A DNA stretch of 64,000 nt from Roseovarius litoreus (GTDB lineage Bacteria > Pseudomonadota > Alphaproteobacteria > Rhodobacterales > Rhodobacteraceae): the NCBI RefSeq assembly GCF_900142765.1, contig NZ_FRCB01000002.1:427914-491913 (forward strand). Reading direction: 5' to 3'. A program made the position numbers and the translations under genes. Of the stretch, positions 38,135-46,605 are shown piece by piece; the stretch's first letter is position 1; every line of letters starts with the position of its first letter. The notes under the pieces are model-generated. The model was not told the origin of the DNA and ran no database searches. It worked only from the letters and a program-made list of their open reading frames with translations.

Positions 38135-38169
38135 GGCCCGAAAATCGGGCCAGCCCCTTGGGGCCGGCC
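38135..38169 (-). other. Overlapping hairpins between TAXI binding-protein and permease genes
   Basis: GGCCCGA/TCGGGCC (38135-38151, 3-base loop) and GGCCAGCCCC/GGGGCCGGCC (38148-38169, one mismatch, 2-base loop) overlap and cannot form together. They lie between the binding-protein stop and the permease start on the minus strand. They may stabilise the binding-protein message or attenuate read-through. Confidence 0.45.
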
Positions 38170-38189
38170 CGTGCATGGTCAGAGCCGGA

Positions 38190-39209
38190 TCACTGGATCA
38201 TGCCGGCTTCGCGATAGAAGCGCTCGGCGCCCGGATGCAGCGGCACGCCGATGCCGTCGACACCGTCAAGCGCGGTGTCCATCGTGATGACCTTGGCCTT
38301 GGGGTGGCCGTTGTCCAGCAGCTTGCGGGCGGTATCCGACCACAGCGCCTTGGTGATCTCATAGATCAGCTCTTCGTCCTGATTGGCATTGGTGACAAGG
38401 ATGCCCGACACCGCCAGCGTGTCCACATCGTAATCCACGCCCGGATAGGTGCCGGCGGGGATCAGCGAGCGGATGTAGTAGGGCACCGCCTCGTTGCCGG
38501 CCCGCAGTTCCTCGTCGGACCAGTCATAGAGTTCCATGCCCTTGGTGTTGTCGAGCTGGATCATCGCGGCAACCGGCGTACCGGCGGCATAGAAATAGGC
38601 GTCAAGCTGACCATCGGCCAGACGCTCGGCGCTCTGGGTGTTGTTCAGTTCGGCCTCTTCGATGTTGTCGCGGGTGATGCCTTGGGTCGCAAGGATCAGC
38701 TCGACCGCGATCTGCGTGCCCGAACCGGCCTGTGCGATACCCACGCGCTTGCCTTCCAGATCCTTGAGGCTCTCCAGCTTGGCGCCCTTGGGCAGCACCA
38801 GATGCAGATCTTCGGGGAAAAGATTGGCGATCACCCGCAGATCGGGCTTTGCATTGCCCTCGAAGACACCCGTGCCGTTATAGGCGAAATGCAGCGTGGC
38901 GGCGCCCGTCAGGCCCGCTTCCATCTGTCCGGCCTGCACCGCGTTGACATTATGCGCCGAGGCGTTGGTCGATTGCGCGATGGCCACCAGTCCGGGCACG
39001 CCGCAATTGCCGCCCTCTTCGCAGGGGCGCGATCCGGGCGGGTTCGAGATGGCGTTGGCGATGATGCCGCCGATGGGGAAGTAAGTACCCCCGGCGCTGC
39101 CGGTGCCGATGCGGAAGAATTTCATGTCCTGCGCCACAGCGGGCAGGGCCAGCCCGATACCGGCCACCGTGGCGATGGCGATGTTTCTGAACGTTCTTAC
39201 GTGCTTCAT
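38190..39209 (-). CDS. TRAP transporter TAXI-family substrate-binding protein
   Basis: A 339-residue periplasmic protein. A signal peptide spans about residues 1-26 (FRNIAIATVAGIGLALPAVAQ). FRIGTGSAGGTYFPIGGIIANAIS is the TAXI hallmark, and GKRVGIAQAGSGTQIAVELIL is also typical. ATG 39209 begins the signal peptide; the frame is open further upstream without family similarity. It forms a tripartite importer with the fused permease downstream. Confidence 0.95.
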   Translation of the reverse strand: MKHVRTFRNIAIATVAGIGLALPAVAQDMKFFRIGTGSAGGTYFPIGGIIANAISNPPGSRPCEEGGNCGVPGLVAIAQSTNASAHNVNAVQAGQMEAGLTGAATLHFAYNGTGVFEGNAKPDLRVIANLFPEDLHLVLPKGAKLESLKDLEGKRVGIAQAGSGTQIAVELILATQGITRDNIEEAELNNTQSAERLADGQLDAYFYAAGTPVAAMIQLDNTKGMELYDWSDEELRAGNEAVPYYIRSLIPAGTYPGVDYDVDTLAVSGILVTNANQDEELIYEITKALWSDTARKLLDNGHPKAKVITMDTALDGVDGIGVPLHPGAERFYREAGMIQ

Positions 39210-39313
39210 TCGTTGTCGTGCTCCCTGTTGGTCGATGAGCCGGTGCCGGTTGTCTCCGGCGCACTCCGGAACAGTGCGGTCATGCCGCCTGTTGGCGCAA
39301 GCCTGCCAAGTCC

Positions 39314-39346
39314 TTTGCATAAACGCAAATTCAAAGTTTATTGAAT
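39314..39346. promoter_or_regulatory. Paired dyads in the TAXI / LysR divergent region
   Basis: TTTGC-N6-GCAAA (39314-39329) is followed directly by ATTCAA-N6-TTGAAT (39329-39346). Both are perfect inverted repeats in an AT-rich stretch 30-60 bases before the LysR start codon. The second fits the general shape of a LysR-family site. They probably bind the adjacent regulator and control the divergent TRAP operon. Confidence 0.5.
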
Positions 39347-39375
39347 ATCATAAGAAGCATTTATAGAATTTGCCC

Positions 39376-40326
39376 ATGAATATCGTGCATCTCCTCTCGT
39401 TTCGTGAAGTCATGCTGTCCGGCTCGGTGTCTCAGGCGGCGCGCAACCTGGGGCGGACCCAACCCGCGATCAGTTCCGCCATCGCCGCGCTCGAAGCCGA
39501 GATGGGGATGCAGCTCTTCGAGCGGCGCTCGCGCCGGCTTCATCCCGTGCCCGAGGCGCATTACCTTCTGGCCGAGGTGACCGACATCCTCGACAAGCTC
39601 GACACCGCGCGCCAGAACCTTCGCAACCTCAAGGCGCTGACCCGCGGCGAGCTGCGCATCGTCGCCATGCCGGGTCCATCGGTGTTTCTGGTGCCCCGGC
39701 TTGTCAGTCGGCTGACCAGCGCTCACAAGGATATCCGCACGACGATCCTCACCCGCAGCTCGCCTCAGGTGCATCAGCTGATCTCGACGCAATCCTACGA
39801 TCTCGGCATCGCTGATCTGGGGGCCAGGATCGGCGGCACGTCCCAGCTGGTCACGCCCTTGCCCACCTCGACATGCTGCCTCTGCGCCGTGCCCGCCGCC
39901 GATCCGCTGGCGCGGCTCGATGTCATAACCCCTGCCGATCTCGATGGCCGCCCGATGGCCGCGCTGCATCAAAGCCACTCCACCCACCGCGATACGCGTG
40001 CCGCCTTCGCCGCCGCCGGGGCGCGGTTCGACCTGCGCTACGAGACGCAGTATTTCATCCCTCTGCTCAATTTCGTCGAACTGGGGCTGGCCTGTTCCGT
40101 GGTCGATGTGCTGAGCGCCGAAAGCTACCAAAGCTATCGTGGCCTGCAGCAGCAGGGCATCGTCTTTCGCCCGTTCCGTCCCGAAATCACCGTCGATTTT
40201 CATATCCTGACACCGGCGCACCGCCCGCCGTCGCATCTGGCCTCGGCCTTCATCGCACTCTGGCAGGATGAGGTCTTGCAGATCAACGCAGCCCTTCGGG
40301 GCGGCGCGGGCACGCCGCGCGCTTGA
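39376..40326 (+). CDS. LysR family transcriptional regulator
   Basis: A 316-residue LysR-type regulator. The winged helix (about 3-62) includes GSVSQAARNLGRTQPAISSAIAALE and a following LFERRSRRLHPVPEA. The effector domain runs from about 90 to 295. ATG 39376 is preferred over TTG 39370 because the family N-terminus starts here. It is divergent from the TAXI transporter operon, the usual arrangement for a LysR regulator and its target. Confidence 0.92.
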   Translation: MNIVHLLSFREVMLSGSVSQAARNLGRTQPAISSAIAALEAEMGMQLFERRSRRLHPVPEAHYLLAEVTDILDKLDTARQNLRNLKALTRGELRIVAMPGPSVFLVPRLVSRLTSAHKDIRTTILTRSSPQVHQLISTQSYDLGIADLGARIGGTSQLVTPLPTSTCCLCAVPAADPLARLDVITPADLDGRPMAALHQSHSTHRDTRAAFAAAGARFDLRYETQYFIPLLNFVELGLACSVVDVLSAESYQSYRGLQQQGIVFRPFRPEITVDFHILTPAHRPPSHLASAFIALWQDEVLQINAALRGGAGTPRA

Positions 40327-40336
40327 CCATCATCAA
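40323..40336. promoter_or_regulatory. FNR/FixK-type box before hsp20
   Basis: TTGACCATCATCAA fits the TTGA(T/C)-N4-(G/A)TCAA consensus of FNR and FixK regulators at all but the half-site symmetry. It lies about 105 bases before the hsp20 start codon and overlaps the 3' end of the LysR gene. An FNR-like regulator is encoded at 45822. Confidence 0.5.
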
Positions 40337-40441
40337 TGCGTCCCTGCGCGCCTTTTCCATGATGCCTCCCAGTCGACATGCCCCGGCGGCGCCCCGCAGG
40401 GGCGCATCCTGTCGCATCTGTCCAGATGGAGGTCATGACCC

Positions 40442-40978
40442 ATGTCCAAGAAGAAATCCGATGCAGCCAAACCCGGCACCGTCGAGGTGCAGACATCGCC
40501 CGCCACCTCCGACATCGCGGGGCAGGGGATGGGCATCCTGCCCGGTCTGCGCCACGAGATCGACCGCCTGTTCGATGAATTCGACCCATGGGGCTGGGGC
40601 CTCTCGCGCCGTCAGCCGCTCGGTCGGCTGCGCTCGGCCATGACACCCATGCCCGCGATGGACCTTGTGGAACGCGACGGCGATTTCGAACTGACCGCCG
40701 AGCTGCCGGGCATGAGCGCCGACAATGTCGAGGTCAAGGTCAGCGACGGCTACCTGTCGATCCGTGGCGAAAAGACCGAGGAAAAGAAAACCGACGAGGA
40801 CAATTACCACCTCAGCGAGCGCAGCTTCGGCGCCTTCCATCGCCGCTGCAAGCTGCCCCCCGGTGCCGACCCCGACCAGATCGACGCCCGCTTTTCGGAT
40901 GGCGTGCTGCGCGTGACCATGCCCAAAACGCCCGAAGCCCGCGAGAAGGAACGCAAGATCGCCATCAAGTCAGGCTGA
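40442..40978 (+). CDS. Small heat-shock protein, Hsp20/alpha-crystallin family
   Basis: A 178-residue chaperone that holds unfolding proteins. The alpha-crystallin domain runs from about 70 to 175, with DLVERDGDFELTAELPGMSADNVEVKVSDGYLSIRGEK and the C-terminal DGVLRVTMPKTPEA (the GVLxxxxPK box). The N-terminal arm carries EIDRLFDEFD. GGAGG about 9 bases before ATG 40442 supports the start. The phosphoribosyltransferase gene begins 23 bases after the stop, so they form an operon. Confidence 0.94.
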   Translation: MSKKKSDAAKPGTVEVQTSPATSDIAGQGMGILPGLRHEIDRLFDEFDPWGWGLSRRQPLGRLRSAMTPMPAMDLVERDGDFELTAELPGMSADNVEVKVSDGYLSIRGEKTEEKKTDEDNYHLSERSFGAFHRRCKLPPGADPDQIDARFSDGVLRVTMPKTPEAREKERKIAIKSG

Positions 40979-41001
40979 CGTGGCAAGATTGGACAGGTCA
41001 G

Positions 41002-41676
41002 ATGCCCATATATGACGACCGTGAGGACGCCGCGCGACAGCTTCTGAGCGCCTTGCCGCCACTTGCGGACGAAGATGTGGTCGTTCTGGCCTTGCCGCGT
41101 GGCGGCGTGCCGATCGGCGCGGTGATCGCCGATGCGCTGGATGCGCCGCTCGATCTCATTCTCGTGCGCAAGGTCGGGGCGCCGCGAAACCGGGAACTGG
41201 CCATTGGCGCGGTCACCGGGCCGGGCGATGCGGGGCTGGTGGTCAATACCCACGTGGCCCGGCTTTTCGGGATGACGCGCGCCGATGTGGATGCGCTCGC
41301 CGCCCCCGAACGCACTGAACTCGAACGCCGCCGCCGCGCTTATCTGGGCGACAAGGCCCCTGTGCCGGTGACGGGCCGCACCGTGGTTCTGGTCGATGAC
41401 GGGATCGCCACCGGCACGACCCTGCGCGCGGCCCTCGCATCGCTGCGCCAGATGAAGCCCCGCCGCGTGATCCTTGCGGTTCCGGTTGCCAGCGCTGACG
41501 TGCTCGACGCCTTGCAAGCCGAGGTCGACATGCTGATCTGTCCCGAACCGCATCTGCATTTCGGCGCCGTGGGCGGCGCCTACAGACGGTTCGATCAGGT
41601 GCCCGATGACGAGGTGATCCGCCTCATGCAGAACGCCGCTCTGCGTCAGCGCAAGGCGGACGAGCGGCAGAACTGA
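41002..41676 (+). CDS. Phosphoribosyltransferase domain protein
   Basis: A 224-residue type I phosphoribosyltransferase-fold protein of the kind found in stress and dormancy clusters. The PRPP-binding loop VVLVDDGIATGTTL spans about residues 128-141 with the acidic pair Asp132/Asp133. ALPRGGVPIGAVIADAL and VRKVGAPRNRELAIGAV are also typical of this subgroup. The substrate base is unknown. ATG 41002 is used because the longer upstream frame would overlap hsp20 entirely. Confidence 0.88.
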   Translation: MPIYDDREDAARQLLSALPPLADEDVVVLALPRGGVPIGAVIADALDAPLDLILVRKVGAPRNRELAIGAVTGPGDAGLVVNTHVARLFGMTRADVDALAAPERTELERRRRAYLGDKAPVPVTGRTVVLVDDGIATGTTLRAALASLRQMKPRRVILAVPVASADVLDALQAEVDMLICPEPHLHFGAVGGAYRRFDQVPDDEVIRLMQNAALRQRKADERQN

Positions 41677-41698
41677 CAACCGTTCTCACCGCTCAAGC

Positions 41699-41732
41699 GC
41701 CTGCGCAAGGCCCGGCCGCATATCGCGCAGGC
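41699..41732. terminator. Hairpin after the phosphoribosyltransferase gene
   Basis: GCCTGCGC and GCGCAGGC form a perfect 8-bp stem with an 18-base loop, 22 bases after the stop codon. No T-run follows, so it is a weak terminator candidate for the hsp20 operon. The rest of 41733-41950 holds the BON-gene promoter region. Confidence 0.3.
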
Positions 41733-41864
41733 GGGAACCAATGCGGTGGCCTGGGTCATGGATTTCGCTCGTCCATGTCACTTTCTTAGCGCGCGTTCGG
41801 GTGCCTCATGGCCTGCATTCGCTGCAATCCATCCCGCCGCATCGCCGCTTTTCGGGATCTCGCG

Positions 41865-41878
41865 TTGCCCACGGTCAA
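41865..41878. promoter_or_regulatory. FNR/FixK-like box before the BON-domain gene
   Basis: TTGCCCACGGTCAA differs at one position from the TTGAC-N4-GTCAA form seen elsewhere in this cluster. It lies 72 bases before the BON-gene start codon. Confidence 0.4.
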
Positions 41879-41950
41879 TGCCGATGTCACCGGTCCGCCG
41901 CAGTCTGAGCTGTGCCGGACAACGGCTCTCTGATGACGGAGGATGATGGC

Positions 41951-42598
41951 ATGAAAGACACTGATCTTCAGCAGGATATTCTGGACGCGCTCGATTTCGA
42001 ACCAAGCATCGACGCCGCCGATATAGGCGTTTCCGTGGACGAAGGCGTGGTCACGCTCACAGGGCATGTGACGACATTCGCCGAACGCGCGACCGCCGAA
42101 AAGGTCACGATGCGCGTCAAGGGCGTGCGCGGCATCGTCGTCGATATCGAGGTGCGCCCGATAGGTACGCACCGGACGGCCGATGACGATATCGCCAAGC
42201 GCATCCTGCACATATTGGAATGGAACACCTCGGTCCCGGAAAACGCCATTCGGGTCAAGGTGCATAACGGCTGGGTGACGCTCAGCGGAGATGTCCAATG
42301 GAACTTCCAGAAACAGGCCGCCGCCCGCGCGATCCGGGGTCTGGCGGGGGTGACGGGCCTGACCAACGCGATTTCGATCAGCCCCTCCTTCAGCCCCTCG
42401 GACGTGCATGAGCGGATCGAGAACGCGTTGCGCCGCGATGCCGAGCTTGAAGCCTCGGGCATCAGGATCACGGTCGATTCCGGGCATGTGATCCTGTCGG
42501 GGCATGTGCGCCATATCAAGGAACGCCAGACCGCCGAGCGCGCGGCATGGTCCGTGCCCGGCGTCAAATCCGTCGAGGATCGGATCTCGGTCTCCTGA
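41951..42598 (+). CDS. Protein with three BON domains
   Basis: A 215-residue protein made of three BON repeats at about residues 5-70, 78-145 and 150-215. Each contains the VxVxxGxVxLxGxV pattern (GVVTLTGHV, GWVTLSGDV, GHVILSGHV). BON domains bind phospholipid or protect the envelope in osmotic stress (OsmY type). No signal peptide is visible, so it may be cytoplasmic. GGAGG 8 bases before ATG 41951 decides the start. Confidence 0.92.
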   Translation: MKDTDLQQDILDALDFEPSIDAADIGVSVDEGVVTLTGHVTTFAERATAEKVTMRVKGVRGIVVDIEVRPIGTHRTADDDIAKRILHILEWNTSVPENAIRVKVHNGWVTLSGDVQWNFQKQAAARAIRGLAGVTGLTNAISISPSFSPSDVHERIENALRRDAELEASGIRITVDSGHVILSGHVRHIKERQTAERAAWSVPGVKSVEDRISVS

Positions 42599-42803
42599 TC
42601 CGCGGCACCCCCGCACGCTCGCGCCCGGCAGGCGCATCATGGGCCGGTTTTAGGCCCGCGCTTGCCGGGCCGCCTCGGATCGCGGCGCGCCCATTCTGGC
42701 AGCGATCGTTCGACAAATTCTCACCAAAAAGTCAAATTTATTGCAAAATGCGATAATCGCTGCTTTGCTCGATATTGGCATACAACAGTCTACGAGGCGC
42801 AAT

Positions 42804-43589
42804 TTGTCCGAAAATCAGACCGGCACCACCGTGCTTGTAGTGGAAGACGAGCGTGATGTCCGTGCCTGCCTCCGCACCGGCCTGCAGGATCGCGGCTTTG
42901 ACGTGATCGAAGCCGAGTCCCGCGACAGCGCCCTCGACATGATCCGTCGCAACCCCGTCGACCTCGTGACACTCGATCTGTGTCTGGGGGCCGATGACGG
43001 GCTTGAACTGGCGCGCGAACTGCGCGAGGCGCGCAACGTGCCCATCATCATCGTCACGGCACTCGGCGCGCCTCAGGACAGGGTGCGCGGGCTGGAAAAC
43101 GGTGCCGACGACTACATCACCAAGCCGTTCCACCTCTCCGAGGTGGTGATGCGCATGACCAAGGTGCTGCGCCGCTACGAACTCGAGGCCTCCGCCAGCG
43201 CCGACAGCGGCACCGACTTGCCCCATCTGCTGGATTTCGACCATTGCGTGTTCGACACCCGCCGGCGCTTTGTGCGCAAACTCGATGGTCGCCCTATCGA
43301 CCTCACCGACACCGAACTGCGCCTTCTGGAACTCTTTGTCCGTCATCCCGGACGCGTGCTCAGCCGTGACGAGATATCTCTCGCGCTGCGCGGTCAGGCC
43401 TGGTCTCCGCTCGACCGGACGATCGATGGTCATGTCGCCCGCCTGCGCCGCAAGATCGACCCGGGCCACGACGAACCGCTGCTGATCCGCTCGGTGCGCG
43501 GCGTGGGCTATGTCTTCACCGGCGAGGTCTGTCCCGAGACGGGTCCCGACGATCCAGCGCCCGGCGCAATGCCCGTGCAAGATCGCTGA
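42804..43589 (+). CDS. OmpR/PhoB family response regulator
   Basis: A 261-residue two-component regulator. The receiver domain has Glu/Asp acidic residues at about 14-16 (VVEDE), phosphoacceptor Asp58 and Lys107. The winged helix (about 150-240) has DLTDTELRLLELFVRHPGRVLSRDEI and RSVRGVGYVF. A TTG start at 42804 with GAGG 6 bases upstream is chosen; an earlier in-frame TTG lacks a site. Its 3' end overlaps the convergent hybrid kinase gene by 74 bases, so the C-terminal 20-odd residues are encoded antisense to the kinase tail. Confidence 0.9.
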   Translation: MSENQTGTTVLVVEDERDVRACLRTGLQDRGFDVIEAESRDSALDMIRRNPVDLVTLDLCLGADDGLELARELREARNVPIIIVTALGAPQDRVRGLENGADDYITKPFHLSEVVMRMTKVLRRYELEASASADSGTDLPHLLDFDHCVFDTRRRFVRKLDGRPIDLTDTELRLLELFVRHPGRVLSRDEISLALRGQAWSPLDRTIDGHVARLRRKIDPGHDEPLLIRSVRGVGYVFTGEVCPETGPDDPAPGAMPVQDR

Positions 43590-45525
43590 TCGCGTGGGGC
43601 TTGGGCAGGATCTCCACCTGCTCGCGCGTCTCGTCACCATCCTTTCGCAGGATCTGCGTGCCATCCGCCGTCGTCAGCAGCACCGCCATACGGGGGTAAT
43701 CGCGCCTCACCCTCTGAACCAGGGACAGCCCGCTTTCCGCACCGGGCATCGCAAAATCCGAAAACACCAGATCCACCGGCTCGCCGCGCGCCAGCACCGC
43801 TAGCGCCTCTGTGGCGTCGCGTGCCTCGATCGCCACATATCCGAGGATTTCCAACCGTTTGAGACCCGCCTCGCGGACATCGCGGTTGTCCTCGACCAGC
43901 AAGACGACCTCGCCATGACCATGCATCGGCTCCGCCTCTGCGTCCGTGGCCGGCTCTTCGCGCTGCGCCTCGCCTGTGTCGCGCGGCAGATAAAGCGCCA
44001 CCTGTGTCCCTTTGCCCGGGTCGCTGTCGATCGTCATGAACCCGTCCAGCCGGCTGACAAAGGATGCCGTGCTGGTCAGGCCAAGCCCGGTGCCCCGGCC
44101 CTTGGGCTTGGTGGTGAAGAAAGGCTCCATCGCCTGCGCTGCCACCTCGTCGGACATGCCGGTGCCACTGTCGCGCATCTCGATGCAAACGAAATCGCCC
44201 TCCCGCGCCTGCGGCCCCATGCGCGCCGCGTGCCGTGCATCGAGCGCCACATTCTTCGCCGTGACGCTCAGTGCGCCGCCGTCCTGCATCGCGTCGCGCG
44301 CATTCAGCGCGAGGTTCAACAGCGCACTGTCCAGATCTCCGGGATCGGCGCGCACCGGCCATAGCCCGTCCTCGGGCGCGATCGTCAAGGTGATCCGATC
44401 ACCGATCGCATGGCTCAAAAGCGGCTGCGTCGCATCCAGATGCGCCGCGATCCGCAGCACGGCTGCCGTATCGCTTCGCGTGCAGGTGAGCGACAAGAGC
44501 CGCCGGTTGAACCCTGCATTGACCTCCGCCGCGTTCACCGCCGTGCCGATCATCCGGCGTGCCTCGGGGTCATCTATCCGCGCCAGCGCCAGTTCGAGAT
44601 TCGACAGGATCACCGTCAGCAGATTGTTTGAATCATGCGCGATCCCACTGGCCAGACGCCCCACCGTCTCCAGCCGCTCAGAGCGTGACAGGCGCTGCTC
44701 CATCCGGCGCGTGTCGCTGATGTCAAGCACCATGCCCCGAATGCGCCACGCCTTGCGGTGCGCGCCCTTGCCGGCAAAGGTGACCTGCCCGTGAAATTGC
44801 AGCCAGCGGTCCTCGCCTCCGCCACCCGGCAGGCGCAGCTGGCGCACCAGCCGCCCGGCCGATCCGGGCCTCAGCGCGTCGCGCAACACCGCGCGCAACC
44901 CCTTCAGGCTGTCGGGATCAAGGATCGGCTTGAGATCTTCCAGAGTGTCCGGCCGCGCATCCTCGGGCAGTCCCAGAAGCGCCAGCGCCTCTTTCGACCA
45001 ATGCCCGGTGCCCGCCGCCAGATCGATGTCGAACATCCCGAACTGTGCCGCCTGCGCCGCCAGCCTCAGGCGCGCTTCGCTTTCGCGCAGCCAGTGTTCG
45101 GTCCGCTTGCTGTCGGTGATATCCTGCGTGCAGATCATCACGCCGCCCGGCACTCCCGGCCCGTCATACCAGGGCTGAACCTCCCAGCCGAGCCATTGCA
45201 CCCGACCATCGGGATGCACGATCCGGTCCTCGGCCCGGGCGACGCTCTCTCCGCTCAGGGCCAGTTCATGCGCGTGATGCCAGCGCTCCGGCAAGGCGCC
45301 AAACAGCTCGTAATGACACCGCCCACGCAAATCCCCGTCGCCCAGACCGTGGCTCTCGGCCCAGCGTTGGCTATAGGCAAGATAACGCATCTGCCGATCC
45401 AGAACCGCCATCGCCACGGGCGCCTGTTCGATGAACGCAAAGGCCTGCGGCCCGCTCTCAAGCCGGGGCAGGTGGCCGCTGGCCGGTGTTTTGCCCCCGT
45501 GGGCGGGGTCCGGGTCATCATCCAT
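43516..45525 (-). CDS. Soluble PAS hybrid sensor histidine kinase
   Basis: A 669-residue cytoplasmic kinase without membrane helices. Two PAS domains lie at about 28-140 and 150-270. The HisKA motif is GIAHDSNNLLTVI with His297; the usual Phe after HD is replaced by Ser. The ATPase domain has LNLALNARDAM, DSGTGM and GTGLGL. A receiver domain at about 550-660 has its phosphoacceptor in VFSDFAMPG. It probably senses a redox or small-molecule signal through PAS. The gene is convergent with and overlaps the OmpR regulator, and is divergent from the FNR-like gene. Confidence 0.92.
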   Translation of the reverse strand: MDDDPDPAHGGKTPASGHLPRLESGPQAFAFIEQAPVAMAVLDRQMRYLAYSQRWAESHGLGDGDLRGRCHYELFGALPERWHHAHELALSGESVARAEDRIVHPDGRVQWLGWEVQPWYDGPGVPGGVMICTQDITDSKRTEHWLRESEARLRLAAQAAQFGMFDIDLAAGTGHWSKEALALLGLPEDARPDTLEDLKPILDPDSLKGLRAVLRDALRPGSAGRLVRQLRLPGGGGEDRWLQFHGQVTFAGKGAHRKAWRIRGMVLDISDTRRMEQRLSRSERLETVGRLASGIAHDSNNLLTVILSNLELALARIDDPEARRMIGTAVNAAEVNAGFNRRLLSLTCTRSDTAAVLRIAAHLDATQPLLSHAIGDRITLTIAPEDGLWPVRADPGDLDSALLNLALNARDAMQDGGALSVTAKNVALDARHAARMGPQAREGDFVCIEMRDSGTGMSDEVAAQAMEPFFTTKPKGRGTGLGLTSTASFVSRLDGFMTIDSDPGKGTQVALYLPRDTGEAQREEPATDAEAEPMHGHGEVVLLVEDNRDVREAGLKRLEILGYVAIEARDATEALAVLARGEPVDLVFSDFAMPGAESGLSLVQRVRRDYPRMAVLLTTADGTQILRKDGDETREQVEILPKPHAISDLARALRRALDRRDPSRDRPRR

Positions 45526-45706
45526 GCTGTCTCACCTTCGCCTTCAGGATCGCACAGGCCAGCCCTTTTCTCATGGTAAGGCCCGGATCGTGCACAATTC
45601 TACACATTTCTGTTTTTGAATTCTTCATGATTCGCGCGTTCACTGAATGGCGGCACATTGGGTGAACGTGCCATCTGCAAAACAGGGAGGGTGGAACAGA
45701 CCGGTC

Positions 45707-45720
45707 GGAAACCGGTTTCC
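45707..45720. promoter_or_regulatory. Palindrome upstream of the FNR-like gene
   Basis: GGAAACCGGTTTCC is a perfect 14-base palindrome, 101 bases before the FNR-like start codon and within the region shared with the divergent kinase gene. It may be an operator; no regulator can be named. Confidence 0.4.
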
Positions 45721-45821
45721 TTATGATCACTGGCGTCACATGCGCTCCACCGGAGCATCCGGCTCGTGGCCGGGCTTCATCCGCTGGACACATCCGCGCC
45801 GATTTTAGTCAGGGGGGTGAC

Positions 45822-46595
45822 ATGACCGTTGTATCGCTTCAGAACACGAGTCAATCGATCTGTAATGAGTGCCCCGTTAAAGACATTGCTTTATGCCATT
45901 ACGCTGATTCAGCCACTCGCTCCGAACTGTGCCGGTTGTTGCACAGTGGCAGCTTTTCACGTGGCCAATCCATCATCATGCAAGGGGATACCGCGAAAAC
46001 CCTCGGGATTGTGACCTCGGGCGTGGTCAAGACCGTCTTCATGACCGAGGACGGGGATACCCAGGTGCTCGGCCTGCTGTTTCCCGGAGATTTCGTGGGT
46101 CGGGCTTTTGAGCCCGAAATGCGCTTTTCCTATGAGGCGGCGACCGACGTGACCATGTGCTCGGTCAATCGCCGGTCCTTCGAAAGCCTTCTGTCGCGCT
46201 CGCCCTCGCTCGAGCATGGCTATCTCGTGACCACGCTGGCGCAGATGGACGCGATGCGCAGCTGGACCTGTCTTCTGCGCGGGCGCACCGCGCGGCAGCG
46301 GGTGGCGGCCTATCTGCTCTATCGCTCCGCCACCGAAGACACCGCCGACGCCTATGTCGAAACCATCGGTGACAGGCTGGTGCTCAACCTGCGGCTCAGC
46401 CGGATCGACCTGGCCAGCCTGCTGGACATGACGCCGGAAACCTTTTGCCGTTGCCTTCACGCTCTGGCCGATCAGGGGGCGGTGCATGTCTGTGCGCCGC
46501 ATCTGATCGAGGTTCTGGACAGCGCCCGGCTCGAGGACTTGGCCGGGCCGTCGCTCGAAGGGCTGGTCGAATACCCGCAACGCGCCGTGGGATGA
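45822..46595 (+). CDS. FNR-like Crp/Fnr regulator with iron-sulfur cysteines
   Basis: A 257-residue oxygen-sensing regulator of the FNR/FnrL type. Cys14, Cys17, Cys25 and Cys113 match the spacing of the [4Fe-4S] ligands of FnrL/FNR. A cyclic-nucleotide-binding fold lies at about 30-140 and a helix-turn-helix at about 175-235. The recognition helix reads TPETFCRCL: Glu206 and Arg210 match FNR Glu209 and Arg213, but FNR Ser212 is Cys209. ATG 45822 follows an AGGGGGG site. FNR/FixK-type boxes occur before several neighbouring genes, so it probably controls this cluster in low oxygen. Confidence 0.9.
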   Translation: MTVVSLQNTSQSICNECPVKDIALCHYADSATRSELCRLLHSGSFSRGQSIIMQGDTAKTLGIVTSGVVKTVFMTEDGDTQVLGLLFPGDFVGRAFEPEMRFSYEAATDVTMCSVNRRSFESLLSRSPSLEHGYLVTTLAQMDAMRSWTCLLRGRTARQRVAAYLLYRSATEDTADAYVETIGDRLVLNLRLSRIDLASLLDMTPETFCRCLHALADQGAVHVCAPHLIEVLDSARLEDLAGPSLEGLVEYPQRAVG

Positions 46596-46605
46596 CCGGC
46601 CTCTC

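Noticed and set aside
40588..41001. Upstream extension of the phosphoribosyltransferase frame into hsp20
   Set aside because: The extension is out of frame over hsp20 and shows no family similarity; ATG 41002 fits the family.
42741..42803. Earlier TTG start for the OmpR-type regulator
   Set aside because: No ribosome site precedes it and the added 21 residues are not part of a receiver domain; TTG 42804 has GAGG upstream.
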